Shown: positions 1 to 13,400 of the stretch, piece after piece
Numbering within the stretch: position 1 is the first letter of the stretch
How the letters are laid out: each line of letters opens with the position of its first letter
Source: Heliocidaris tuberculata
Taxonomy: Eukaryota; Echinodermata; Echinoidea; Camarodonta; Echinometridae
Direction: 5' to 3'
NCBI GenBank assembly: GCA_025618425.1
Contig: CM046852.1
Location: 2,715,880 to 2,779,879, forward strand
DNA length: 64,000 nt
Translations under genes and position numbers: made by a program
Notes under the pieces: generated by a model
Seen by the model: only the letters and a program-made list of their open reading frames with translations
Told to the model about the DNA's origin: nothing
The model's database searches: none

Positions 1-130
1 AACAAAAATTGAGACTAACTACCATTTGTTGACGAAGAACAGCTGACATAACACTGTTACAGTGTTATTAACAAATAACACTAACACAGTTAGTTTTTAG
101 ATCTTGACCGAGTCAAATTCAAAACTATAC

Positions 131-596
131 CTTCTAAAGTCACATCTTGTGACGAAGCGTCCCCAAGATAGATGGCTTGAAGTCCACGTTTCTTGAGCGA
201 CTTCACCTGGTCTCTCATCAGAGACACAAAAGGGGAAATAATCAACAAAATGCTTCGTGAAGATGATAGACTAGAAGATGATGTAACCAAGGAGTTACCA
301 GCAACTTCACTGCCCGGCAAGGCCCCGGGGGATCCGCCTGGCCCTCGCGAAGCAGCAGTCTCACTCTCCATCCCTGGCCCACGGAGGTAATCAGCACAGA
401 GCGGTAGCGCGTGAAAAATAACACTTTTTCCATAGCCAGTAGGCAGATTCACAAAAACATCTTGTCCTTTAAGTGCAGATTTGATTGCATCAACTTGCAA
501 ATCTTTGAATCTGTCAATCTTCAACATTCTAGCGGCATATTCTAAGCTCTTACAAATATCGTCATCACTCGTCGTGGAAGAAACGTTGAACGCCAT
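131..596 (-). CDS. RecQ-like DNA helicase, 5' exon (partial)
   Basis: First coding exon of a superfamily 2 helicase of RecQ type, which would couple ATP hydrolysis to 3'-5' DNA unwinding. From the Met at 596 the protein shows a RecQ motif-0-like stretch (RFKDLQVDAIKSAL, residues 29-42), the Walker A loop LPTGYGKS (51-58) and motif Ia (IISPFVSLMRDQVKSL). A Gly/Ser/Pro-rich insert of about 45 residues separates motif I from motif Ia, which is unusual. The exon ends at a good donor (GAAG|gtatag, phase 1). The DEAH box and helicase C domain must lie left of the window. Short RecQ-like genes of this kind are numerous and often repeat-associated in marine invertebrates, so this may be a mobile-element-derived or decayed copy. 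The RecQ fold is clear; the intactness and identity of the gene are not. Confidence 0.7.
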
Positions 597-1296
597 GTTG
601 GGCTGCGATTAATTAATATGTAAGAAATAGCGTGCAGTCGAGTCATGAATATTTAACATTACGTCATGGTAGCTCGCGCTTATTGGATGATTTTCACCGA
701 CCAAAATTTGGTCGGAATATTCGTCAAAACAATGAAATACAAAAGAAATTCAGATCGGGTGTCAAGAGGCCCTCGGCGCAAGCGCCTCGGTTTTTCTGGC
801 TCGCTTCGCTCGCCACCAGAAATTTTGCCTCCATATCGCCAAGGATTCCAACAGCGCCAGGCCCTCGACAAGAGGCTACATTAAACCCTGCCCTCTTTCC
901 CCCTCCCTCCCTCCGTCCGTCCCTCCCTCTGTCCGTCCCTCCCTCCCGCTCTCCCTCAGTATCCTCTCTTTTCCACCTCACTGTTCTTCCTATTAAAGAT
1001 GAAGTCAGTCTTTTTTTTCCACACAGTCATGATGACCATGCAATGTGCAGACCTCGTAAATGAGTCATGATGGCTTCATTGATTCATACTATTTATGATC
1101 TATTCCCTTTTGAATCTTATCTTCATGACATGCAGTCATGATATGACTCAGAATTTTATTCACTTCTAGTTCTAGTTTATTCATTTTCTAGTTACACATC
1201 ATGTGCAGAAAGACAGTAGAAATCAAATATATGAATCATATACATGTATGTGACAATAAGACTGGAGTTAATCTTGAATCTTGAATTACAGAGTAG
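597..1296. other. Spacer between RecQ-like exon and SYCP1 3' end
   Basis: No coding exon is seen. It holds a short palindrome, gaccaaaatttggtc (near 700), the same core as the hairpin inside the transposon at 7069-7714. It also holds a transposon-like GC-rich stretch around 765-830 with the reverse-palindromic word ggctcgcttcgctcgcc, and a C/T-rich tract at 890-1000. On the minus strand AATAAA occurs at 1155-1160 and 1176-1181, suitably placed to polyadenylate a SYCP1 transcript ending just upstream. Confidence 0.5.
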
Positions 1297-2488
1297 CTAT
1301 AAGCATACCTTAACATTCGCTGTTGTAAGAGATCTCTGAATGCAACCTTGTGAGGTAGGCATCTGACTGACTTGCGGGGATGGTCTGATACGCATTGGCG
1401 TGACAGCACGACTAGGAACACGACGATCAGCGTTGGAATGCTTCAGTCTCTGCTCAACTTCCTCTAACTGATTGGAAAATGGACAAGATAGATTCCCAAA
1501 TATTCTTACATCTGGTGATTGTTAACATTTTTGAATTTTGAATACTGAAATAATTTACACCATCCATTTCAAAACTACCAAGAAATAGCCACAATTAAGG
1601 AAACCACAACTTTTTTGTATTATCTTGGAGGTAATGCTATGTTTCTATAGATGATTTTGTATACGTGTATGGTAATAAGAAGATTGGGTGCTATCACCTT
1701 CCACTAAAACCCTTTCCCCTTCCCCCCAACTAGCAGCAGCAGCAGCACCATCACTACTACCGCAACCACCACCCACTCTCCTGACATGAAAAAGAATGTA
1801 ATTTTAAGCTATCTTACTTCATACTCCATAAGTTGCCTCAACAGAATGCAATTCATTGGCCTTTATTTGAACTTTAGTCATCACTGGATTGGTGGATATG
1901 GAAAGGTGAACTTTTGGCACAATAAATCTTCCCCAATCACCATCGACATCATCACCATCATCACCAACAGCAGCAGCACCACCACCACCACCATCACTAC
2001 CACCACCAGCACAACCATCACCACAACCACCATTATTGTCAATTATCTTACCTCAAACTCCATAAGTTGGGATGTGGAGGAATCAGAGCTTGCCCCATCA
2101 TCTTCCATCTCATTGTCCTGAGCAAAGGCCACACTGCGCTTGAGACGGACAGAGTTCTGCTGCTTGAGGATGCTTCGCTGGGGTGTGGTGCGTGGCATCA
2201 CTGCTTTGACTGGTGCAAAAAGAGGTATGTAAGAGATGAAAAGGAAAAGTGTGTTCTGCCCCATTCAGATAGGATGTGGTAAATCATGTTAAGAACACAT
2301 CAAGAAAACTGTTACAGCTAAATGTTGTGTGAACATCAATGGCAAGATGCAACATTCTAGGGGAAAAAAGTAATTCGGCCCCTGTGAGTACTCACAATTA
2401 TGGGTTATAAGAAACACTTTTTTTTTTTTTTTTAGAAGCATTTACAAAAAAGTGCTTATTATTGCCTCATGATAGATGGGCATTTAGG

Positions 2489-2526
<38 letters not shown>

Positions 2527-2649
2527 CAGAGACAAATAAGGAAAGCATAAAATTTGTGAAATAAGCAGTCAGAGACAGACTGGAAAAGACAGATTTGCAG
2601 ATAAATGCATAGTGGGACAGCAAGACAGAGACAGATATAAAGAGAGAGG

Positions 2650-2683
<34 letters not shown>

Positions 2684-2700
2684 GAGAGACAGACAGACAG

Positions 2701-2756
<56 letters not shown>

Positions 2757-3724
2757 TTAAATAGGAAGACAGACAGACACATACACAGTAGCAAAGTCCA
2801 ATAGATACAGTGCCATTTGCAATCCACAAGTTTGAGGACAGAGAGGTCATGAACTCAATGGTTATAGGACCAAGTAAACCAATCAGTAAAGTAATAGAAA
2901 CTCACCAGTCATAGGTGTTCTCATGTTCTTAGAGGCAGTATCATCTGAAGTTTGACATCCTGTGTAAAAATGACATGAGAGGACATACACAGACTGATGT
3001 ACTGAACACTTACACTGTGCTAAACATGTAGAGCTTATCATATAATTGTCAAAACAATCTATTTGGTATATTGTTGGGTATTTTCTATAAGAAATCATAC
3101 TACAGTTATTACTTCATTCTGTCCAGCACTAAAAATCCACAGGGGGTATTTTGCCCCTAGAATAACCATACTTGCCCCATGGCCTACAGTTGTAAGCCTG
3201 TGTACTTTCCCTTTTCAGGAATATATTGTCCCTCATTTGTTGTTAAAACATTGAAAGAAGCATCTGAAATGTGTAATAATAAAAATATTATGTTCTTGTA
3301 CAGCATATATCATATCATGATGTAATCTTCATCTGTTAAGCATTTCCAAACGGCTTTTGTAATGGGGCAAGCTGAAGAAAATAAATATTTAGAGGCTTTA
3401 TTCTGCTTTAAGATACATAATCACTCCTAAACATTTTAATCTGCCAGTGGAACTGAAAATACATCATTAAAAAAAAATGTTTGTTTTGAAAGTGAATCAG
3501 GTAATCTTACTATTGAGTGGTGTCCTAGGCATTTTGGTATTATCCTGAATCTTGTGATGGATAGTAGGAGTAACCGGAGTCATAGGACCAGTCTTTGAAA
3601 TGTTCTCCTTGGGTTTAGAGGTGGGATTCTGGCGTTTCTTGTCAGCTTTAGCTGATTTCTCAGCTTCAGCTAACTTCTCTTCTGCCTTTCTAGTGTCAAC
3701 CTGGAGTTTGCTTATTTCTGCATC
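1297..3724 (-). CDS. SYCP1: SYCP1 C-terminal exons 19-22: basic TP-rich tail
   Basis: The last four exons leave the heptad pattern and encode a basic tail rich in Ser/Thr-Pro sites: GPMTPVTPT, MPRTPLNR, MRTPMTG, MPRTTPQRS, RAVTPMRIRPSPQ. Exon 21 ends with an acidic/serine patch (QDNEMEDDGASSDSSTSQ) that resembles the patch in the tail of vertebrate SYCP1. In vertebrates this C-terminal region faces chromatin and the lateral element and carries cyclin-dependent-kinase-type sites; the same role here is inferred. Exon 20 is small (54 nt) with phase 1 on both sides, so it could be skipped without breaking the frame. Confidence 0.8.
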
Positions 3725-6700
3725 CTGTTAAGTTGTAAGTCATGATGAAATAAGAAAAAGGATGCAAATTTGATTTAAGGAATATTGCAATATATTCAAT
3801 TTCATTTTCTGTACATAAATTCGTCATATATATCTAAAAAACAAGTTTTGTAGCTAACTGAAAGGTGTTGGCATGCGTGCATACCATAAAGCAAATTTCT
3901 GGTAAATTGCTCTTTGATTGCTCTGTACATGTTATATCATTTTATTTAAACACGACAGGGATTTCTCTATTTATCAACTAATAAAAAGTGAAAATGCAAG
4001 GTAACTACCTAATTTTATTAGTGTTTTATCAAATGAGCTACCTGGTTTTTTTAATGCCAATGACCTTCTGCTTAATACACTAGTGCGTGTCTGGATTTAG
4101 CAGAATGGCGCAACGCGCTTAAGCCTTTCTACCAGCCCCACAAGGCAGTAAATCTAAATACTCTTGATAAAGAACAACAAAAGCTTAACTATATCTCAAC
4201 TCATGTTCAAACATTAAATACTACTGGGTTGACAGGAATTTTTTAAATGACAAATAGAGCAGTTGTTCTAATTTTACTGAAAACATGTGAGATTTTGATT
4301 ATTTTTTGAGAATATCTAGAAAATTGAAAATATAAGATTCAAAAGAAGCTGGGGAGAGGAGGCAAATAAATAAACTAAAGAAAAAAGCAAAGAAAAACTG
4401 GAAATCAGGAGATAGTCGAGGCAAATCATGATGCATAAAAAGAGGTGCAACTGAGGAATGATTCCACATCTAACACAGATGACATTAAAAAAAAAAGCTG
4501 TGTAACAGTAACATTTCTATCCAAGATGGTATTAATAACACATAAGTGATTTGAATTCACCAAATTTCAGCAAAGAAAAAAACAAAAATAGCATATATTG
4601 TATTAATACTGATTCTACATCTAACATAGATAGTAATAATCACATCAGGGTGACTTGATGGTCAATACATCCAACACAGATAACAATGACAGTGATAGGT
4701 AGTTTAACTGAAATGACACTACATGTAACACAGATAAGAACAAATGAATGGTACTTTCTGATGGCTCTACATCCAATAAAGACCCCATCCAATTAAGAGA
4801 GTAAAAATGATGACTCTACATCTAACATAGATAGTAATAACAAAAGGGAGAAACAGATTCACACCTTTTCCTTCAGCTGGTTCTCTAGCAATGTCATTCT
4901 TTTTTCCTTCTTGGCACTGCCTTCCTCCAGAGTTTTTTTTGAAGACTCCACATTCCCCATCTTCTTCTTCAGATCATCAACCTCATCTTCCAATGCCTTC
5001 CTCTTCTTCTCCTGGTAACAATGCGATAGAGACACAGGTAAAAATTCTAACTAGTCTCTTTCTAATGTATCACATTTGCATTGACCCTCTCTGTACCACT
5101 ACATCTAAAAACATGCGTCAGGAATAAAAATTTTCGAGCAAAATTTTCAATCACTGTGTATTTTTCAATGTTCATCCAGGTATAAACATGATGTATCAAT
5201 TCAAAACAATTGAATTTCAAGAGGAACGAAGCCTTTTCTTTTGTACAGAAATATAAAAATGGTAGCAGATAAGAGTGTTTCAAATTACTTACCTTACTGA
5301 AAGATTTACGATTTTATGCAGAAGAAGATAGTTTAATAGGAGCGTTTAAATCTTGAGATTTTACTTTTTGATTTACATTACATTTCCCAACAAAAAAGGA
5401 AGAATTTTTACAAATTCTCCATAAGGCACATGAAGCTTGAAGATAGATTCACAAACAGAAATGATCTAAGTAGCAATAGGAGGAGGTGATTAAAGAAAGA
5501 GAGGACAAGAAGTACTACATATTGGGCATATATAGTGAATAGTTTAAGCAAATAATTACCGTTGGTGAAGATGATGGGACAAACTATCACTTCCGAGGCA
5601 ATCTGGATGTAGCTATCTTTCCGAAGCGAAGCTGAGGAAAGATAGCGTTATACATTCAGATCGCCGAGGAAGTGATAGTACGTCTCATCGCCTGATATTA
5701 GAAGGTTATTATTTGCTTTATATTCCACATCTGAAACATTTCACTGGTACGAGAAAGACAATTATTGTCTACTTCTCGAAAAAGACATTTAGGCCAGAAT
5801 TCACAGCAGAAGTTAAAACCACCATAAACCGTACCCCTACCTGGGTGCGCACAATTGTTTTATCATTTTAAGCACGCGATTGGGAAATGCGCGCTTATTT
5901 TAGTACACCTATGGTGCTATTCGTAAAGGTCACACACTTTTCATTTTGACTATTCGTAGAGGTCACACACTTTTCAATTTGACTATTCGTAAAGGTCACG
6001 CACTTTTTTATTTCGCCCGTACCCAAAATATTGATAACGCATTGTGACTCTGTAATGGACTGAAGAGATCAGCGAAACACAGAAGCACCATTCTATCAAG
6101 GTCACAACCTTTTCTTCTCTGGTCGATTGATTGGGAGAACTACATTTTATCACGTGATTACCTTTGACCAATCTGACAGCAAGATTCTTAGTATGTGGAA
6201 TATAATGATACCTAACCAACTCCAAACCGACTAATTCTTGGACATTCAACATACTGTAGAACCAAAAATTTTCGCCTGCATGAAACTCTCGCAAATTTCG
6301 CGAGAAGTCGAGGTTAACGAAAGTTTCATGCTGCAAAATAATCAAATCACAATTGGAACAACATAAAATCATTGCAATTCACGAACGTTTCTTGCTGCAA
6401 AATTGGCTGTTATAAAAAATTCGAAAAAGTTTCTTTTTTTTACAGTAATGTAATTTTTTTGGTTTGATCTGGTTTTGATCTCATAGGTGTGACTGGGATA
6501 TTACATCAACATTTTTATGGCATAAAATCTTCAATTTAGATTTCTAATTCAGACAAGTACCTCATCTTTCTTGGCATCAGTCTGTTCAGATAGTTTCTTC
6601 TTCAGATCATTGATAGTATCGCACTTCTCAACAACAATCTTGTCATAGTCAATCTGCAAAACATTCATAAAACAATGGTAGATTTATGGAATAATCACAT

Positions 6701-9578
6701 CAAGATTTTACATAATTATAGTGATGGCTTATCTTTTAATGCTTGCAACTCTGGGGGAGGGTGACCTTGAAGGTCCCTACAGGACGTTACGCCTTTCAAA
6801 CTGCTGCATTTCACGCAATGCCACTTTCTAATATATTTTCTTTCAAATCTTTTGACACCAAGTTTATGAAAATCAGATGTACTTTCACTGTGTCATGTGA
6901 CATTTCAACCTTATTTCAGGAGCTCAACCCAGTACATTAAATCGATTCATATTATATATGTTTTACATTCAAAATGGAAATAATATATTATGAAGCAATA
7001 GTAACGATTTTAGAATAATCCCAATTTCAATATCAATGAATAAGTAGCTACATCACCCCTTTAGGGCTGGCGTCCACTAGAGCGCCGACAACATTAGGAA
7101 GGGTTGCGGAAACAAATTTTGTCATTTCGGCATTCGTTCCGCGTCAGACGCGGAAAAATTATGCAAATTATTGTTTCCTGAGACATTATTAAGAATGTCA
7201 ACACATTGACTGCAGTTAGTCCTAGGAGCGTCCTAGGAATCATTCAGGAATGTCCCGAAATGCCGCGGAAAATGCTGATCGTGGCAGGACAGTGCGGACA
7301 CATCTAGGATCACACCAGGAGTGGTAAAATTACGGACAAGGACAATCCTGAAACATTCTGCGTGGCTTCCGCTTGCCTTCGCGAAGCTTCCGGCACCGCG
7401 GAAGCTTTCAGGAGCGTTTCCGGAGAATGCGGAAGTGTTAAAGAAAGGCAGGATGTCCTGACGATGTCCGGACGACAATGCGGACAAGTTGCCGAAGGTG
7501 TCAGGAAGTTCATTTCCGCGTCCAAATTTTGGTCGAGACCAAAATTTGGACGCGGAAATTTTGCTCTCTCCTGAAGGTGCGGAAACGCTGGGAAGTGTTC
7601 AGGAATGGTGAAGACAGTGAACGGAGCCTTTCAAGAATATGCGGAGAGCTTGCTGAATGAATGCGGAATGACTAATCTTGCATTCCGCGTCTTGTCCGCG
7701 CCCTAGTGGACGCCTAGTTTTATAGTCATTCACAATTTTCAATAATTTAATTTCTGAAAGAAGCAATTTAATGAAATTACCTTGTATGTATTCATAACCT
7801 GTTCAAATGTCTTCATTTGTTCTTCCTGGGCTACTGTTGCTACCTTTTCCTTCTTCTCTGCATCTTCCTTCTCTTCAGAAAGCTTAGCCATCTCCTTTTT
7901 CAGTGTTTCCATATCAGCTTGTGCTGCTTCCAAGTCCTTCTTCAGGTCATTCATCTGAACAGAGAAAAAATAGTGGATCTAATCTCTCCGTACAACTATC
8001 AATCACAAATTTAATTTGCACATGGTAAAGACAAGTACATCATTTTCAACATAATGCTAACCTTGATTTCTGGTAATGAAATCCTATTTTGAGAGGAACT
8101 CACTAGTAATTCTGTATTGTTAATCATGCAGTAGGTAAGTTATTTTGAAAACAGCAAAATATAAACAAACAAGTGAAAGCTTGGAAATACATGTGAAAGA
8201 GCCTTACCCCTTCTTCACATGATGTCTTCTGTTTGGTCATTGTGGTCAGCTTTCCTTTCAAGATCTTGATCTCTTGCTGTAAGTCTTTGATCTGCTTTGT
8301 CTTACCACCAGTCTGCCCATGAAGAGACTTGTTCTTATCTTCAAGGTTGCACTTCTCTTTCTTCAGTTGCTCCAGTTCTTGACTGAGGTCATTGTTCTTT
8401 CAATCAATTCATCACAATGGAAAGTGTCAAGTAAACATGAGAATTAATAATCCACTACATTTGGAGAGACCAGTTTTAACGTTCTGGGATACTATACTGT
8501 CTATTTCCATTTGCTAAAGTTATTTGGCTTTTCTTACTCGGGTGTCTCGTTCATTCTTTTTTCTTTTTTTACATCAAACAATTGTGCTATCAAGGATTAG
8601 GTAAACAAATGATACATCTGAAAACATTTTAATTTTCAGGAATTATTTATCCCTCTTTAATTCCTCCAGAAAACTGTGAATTAATTTAACTTTACATAAC
8701 CATATTACCAAGCCTGAGAAGTGTTTGTAAAATGAAAAGACATTGTTTCCAGTGAGTTAAAATGGTACCATTAACCGACAGGAAACAAGGAATTCATTCT
8801 CCTTTATCGAACCATAAGTGAAAATTCCATCATTACCTGTTTCTTTTCCTCCTCTAGAAGCTTGTTGATATCATCTGAATACTTCTCATGCTGGACCTGA
8901 AGATCATCCTTGGCTTTCTCTAAGGCATTCTTGGCATTAAGGACAGTCTGAAGTTTGGTCTTCTCTACTTCCATATCATCCTCTAAAACCTTTCAAAATG
9001 AGATATGAGAAAGATTCATCCATTTTTTTTTGTAGGCCAAAATATTTGTTCTCAATTGATAAGTCACTTCTTACCTGCAGTTACTCCTTGAAGGAGCCTA
9101 CCAGCTCTAAAAAAAAAATAAAGAAGAAATAAAGAATAAGGCGTAAATATTCACTCTTGAATGATAAGCGCCAATAAACCAAAACAACAACAACAATAAA
9201 TATTTCAACAATTCCTTCAACATTGTATTTCAATCTAGGTTCTAGGTTCTAGATTGTTATGTAATCACTTTGAGGTTTTGTATTCAAGTACTATAATATC
9301 ATTCCACTTGTATTTAGGAATATTGTGTTGTGTGGAAAATAAATATTGAACAACAACAAAAAAGAAAAGAAAAAGAAAAGAGGTAATCAATGAATTTTAA
9401 ATTCTTACCTTGATTTTTGCAACAAGGTCTCCAGTTTTTTCTTTATATTTGATCAGTTCTTGCTCCAAGGTCTGTTTGTCTTTTCTGGTATACTCAATGA
9501 CTTCAACTAGTTTAGCATTCTCAGAACTTAAATGGTAGACAGCGAAAGATAGCAGGATAGGGAGGGAGAGAGACAGAT

Positions 9579-9627
<49 letters not shown>

Positions 9628-10456
9628 GAGAAAAATGCCAGAAAATTAAGAGACAAATAATATACACATGCATTATAGACACACAAAGAGAAGGGGATGA
9701 GAGATTTATTCACAAATAAATCATCTTATAAACTGATAAACTTAAAAAACATCAAATTTTTAGTAGAAATGAAATCAGTACTGATAACTTTATCCTTGGG
9801 GAATACAAAAGGTCAATAGTTGATTATCTAAGAATTACTTAATCAGTCTTGTATAGTTTTCTCTATTTCAGTCCATATCTAATATATTCATCCTAAACAC
9901 TATATCTTCTGGTCACATTTCATTAAACCATTATCTGTAAAAAAATTACAAGAGGTCCCTTTCAGAAATATTTGCGATCAAACCCCATTCCAAAAGGTCC
10001 TCTGGGCACAATTTTGTTTAATAAAAGTAAAAATGCTCTTGATTTTCTTAGTTACTTAAAACTTCATTTTTTTTTTTCGCAAGAGGCCCCTAACTTAAGA
10101 ATTTTGATAGAAGCCTTGTTTGGGTACAAAATCAAAATACAGTCATTTTGATCACTTAGAAAATGCTAAATAATGAAATATCTAGGCAGAAAGTGATTGT
10201 GGTTTCAGCTCACCTCTCCAACTGCAGATCTTTCCTCATACTGTCTAGTTTGTCATAGGACAACTTCTCCCTCTCTAAAACTTCTTTTAGTTCAGCCTTC
10301 AAGGAGGTCATATCCCCCTGAATACACAGTGATATGAGAAATCCAGTGTCTTAAACGTTCTTTCTTTTTCTTTTTAAAATGTATTTATTTACTTTTCTGC
10401 GGAGGGAGGGGGTGCCTTTTATAAAGTATTCATCTAGTGTTTAGATCATCATGAAA

Positions 10457-10495
<39 letters not shown>

Positions 10496-13400
10496 TGTGC
10501 GAATTATTGGCATTTTCCCCCAATTGCTTACAGAAACTCACTAAAATACAGAGAAATACAAGAGAAAATTTTTCCTTTCAACACATTAAACTATAAAGTT
10601 TTTGATAGAAATTTATGTAAACATCTTCAAGCATTTTAAGGTAGATGTTGTTTAGTTTCTTGGTCAAAAAATTATAAATACTATCTTTCTGGGAGATAAA
10701 AGCAATAAAATCCTTCTGAAATACATAATTTGCTTAGTCTATAAAACCATTTTGTCATTCAGCTTCTCTCACAGTGCTATGAGATGACAGTACTCAATAC
10801 TTATTACTTTACTACAAGAACTATCTAAAAGACCATTAGTGCATAGAGATGAATGTCATGTGGAAGAGTAATATTATGCAAATTACTAATACAATTCTGT
10901 ATACATCTGCTTACCTCTTTCTTAAGTAGAATCTTGTTCTGGTCCTCAATTTTGCTTTCAAGTTGCTTCTTTTCTTCTTTCAGCTTACTCAGTTGTCCAT
11001 CCAGTTCTGAGACTGCATTCTAACAATAGACATGAACAAATTGAAATACATACTAGAAGTAACATATAATGTTGGTCAAAACAAAGACCACATTGGTTGT
11101 AATCTCTTGATGTTGATTTGACGTAACAATTTTTTTTTCCATTGGGATAAAGATGATCATTCTAAGGGATAATTAGTTTTTGTTCCTGAATGTACATTGA
11201 GGATAGATATTAAATTGTTTGCCGTAGACTGCTGTATCATTCAAGAACAAATTATATCAGCATGAAAATCTGTAAGAAACTTACGTAACAGACACTTCAT
11301 ATATAAATTAGGCCTACCTCTTTGGCTCTTATCTCTCCTTCAAGACACTCCACTGTCTTCTTGTCTTGGTCAAGTTGTTTCTTTGATATCTCAGCATCTT
11401 GCATAAGCCCTTGAATCTCCTTCTCCAGTTCAGCCTGGCAAAAAAGAAAGATCACAATTATAAAAATTTACTATTCATACAGAACATAAGAATACTGTTG
11501 GTTCTACCGTTCTAGCATTGTGAAATTTGAAGAAGCAAGCCAGTACTTGACCTAGTTTATCACATGTCTGACCTGTGAGTGGGGTCAAACTATTTCATCC
11601 TCTAACTACTTGGATTTAGATATTAAACATTAAACCCACTAATTTTCCTTTTTTGTTTACTCCCTGAAAGTGCAAGAAAAGGATACTCAATGAGCAACAT
11701 AATATAGTTTGCAATTATATACATGGACATAAGAGTGATTTAAATTGTCTTTGGTAAAAACATAACACATCTAACATCACAATAAGGTGATTTTGATGAG
11801 TTAAAGATAATAGCCATATCATGTAATCATTTCTACCTGTTGTGTTTGAAGTTTGTTCTTGTGATTGGTTGTTTCTTTGAGTTCTGCTTTGATCTTAGCT
11901 AGGAGCTGCTGGTTAGCTTCTACCTCTTCATTGGCTTGATTCAGAGATTCTTGAAGGCATTCTGTGGGAACAGAGCAACAATTGGTTAAAGCAATTCAAG
12001 GAAAAGATGAAATTAGCAATATAAATGAAAAGAGATATAAAACTAAAAAGTATGGAAAAGGAAAGGAAAGAGGGGGGAAAGTAGGACAAAGACAGAACAT
12101 CATGAAGAAAGAAAGAAACTAGAGAAAATAAAAGAGGGAAAAATGAGATGGGGATGAAGTGAAATAAAAAGGAACACTAAAATTAAAAAAAGAATGTAAA
12201 AAGTCACATGTAAGAATGTAAAAAAGAATAGAAAGAAGAATTTGATATAAAAAGACAGACATACGGTATATAGAAAAAATTGGAGAAGAGAAAAATACAG
12301 AAACTGAAAGTAATTATTATTTGCCAGAGATCACTACAGAATTAATCAAAGTATCATCAAGAATCTGATAAACAATATCACAGAATAACATACACTCAAT
12401 ACTAGTATTGCACAGGAGGGTTAAACAAGACCAATAATATTCATGTATACTACATAATCATAAATCTAATAATGAATTACCGCCCTCTTCTGTTTGAAGG
12501 AAGTCAGATGAATGTAGTGTGCTAACCTTTCTCTTGTTGAAGAACAGCAATCTGTCTAGAATTCTTCTTGATATCATCTTGGAGATTAGAGATTGTCTGG
12601 TCTTTCTTCTCACAGATATTCTGCAATTCTTCACACTACAAACAGAAGAGTTACATCTTTGTCAACAAAGTGTAATAATCTATATATGTGCCTTTGTGAT
12701 TTCGGATCACTTTATCCTGGTTCAGTATGGAATGAGTTTGTTACATGCTCAAGACCTTTTTTTTTGTATTTGTATTTTAATTCTTAGAAATACTCTATAG
12801 TTCCTTTTACTACGTACACACAATAAGTGATACAACTGAAATTTAGCATGTCAGAAAAAATTTTGTTTTCGTGTTTGTGTTTTTTGATCACGCATTGATT
12901 CATTCAGTTTATATTTGACACAGTTAAAAATCATGTTTGAAAGGAAGTTATCAATCACGTGTAGGGCATGGTAAAGCTCAACATTGAATATCATAGCCAA
13001 GTTCAAATAAGGTCATTTAAATGACTTAGCGTAAAGCCGATTTTAAGACAGCAGGGTTATTTTAACTTATGAAGAAGAAACATAGGGATGTTTAAGGACA
13101 TTGTTCAGAAGTGGGTTGAAGATCACATATAACAAGATTTATTTTTTTTTTACCTCTTTCTCAATTCCAGCAATCTTGGCTTCCACTGTCTTTTCAGCTT
13201 CAGCAAATTTCATCTTCTCTGTTTGCACTACAGAATAGAATGCCATACAGCACATTATTAGCACTATGACCGTTTTTTATGTGACTGGTCTTCTTACTTA
13301 AAGAAATGATTTTATCAATTATTTTATTCTTCAATAATAATGAAAACTGGTTGTAGCACTTGTTCATATATTCAAGTCAAAATAGAAGTGTTTGAGTCTG

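Noticed and set aside
2459..2850. Long minus-strand Leu-Ser frames
   Set aside because: They are translations of (GA)n microsatellite DNA.
9078..9110. Extra SYCP1 exon ending CTGCAG|gtaag
   Set aside because: It contains in-frame stops, and the flanking exons 13 and 14 already join in phase 0.
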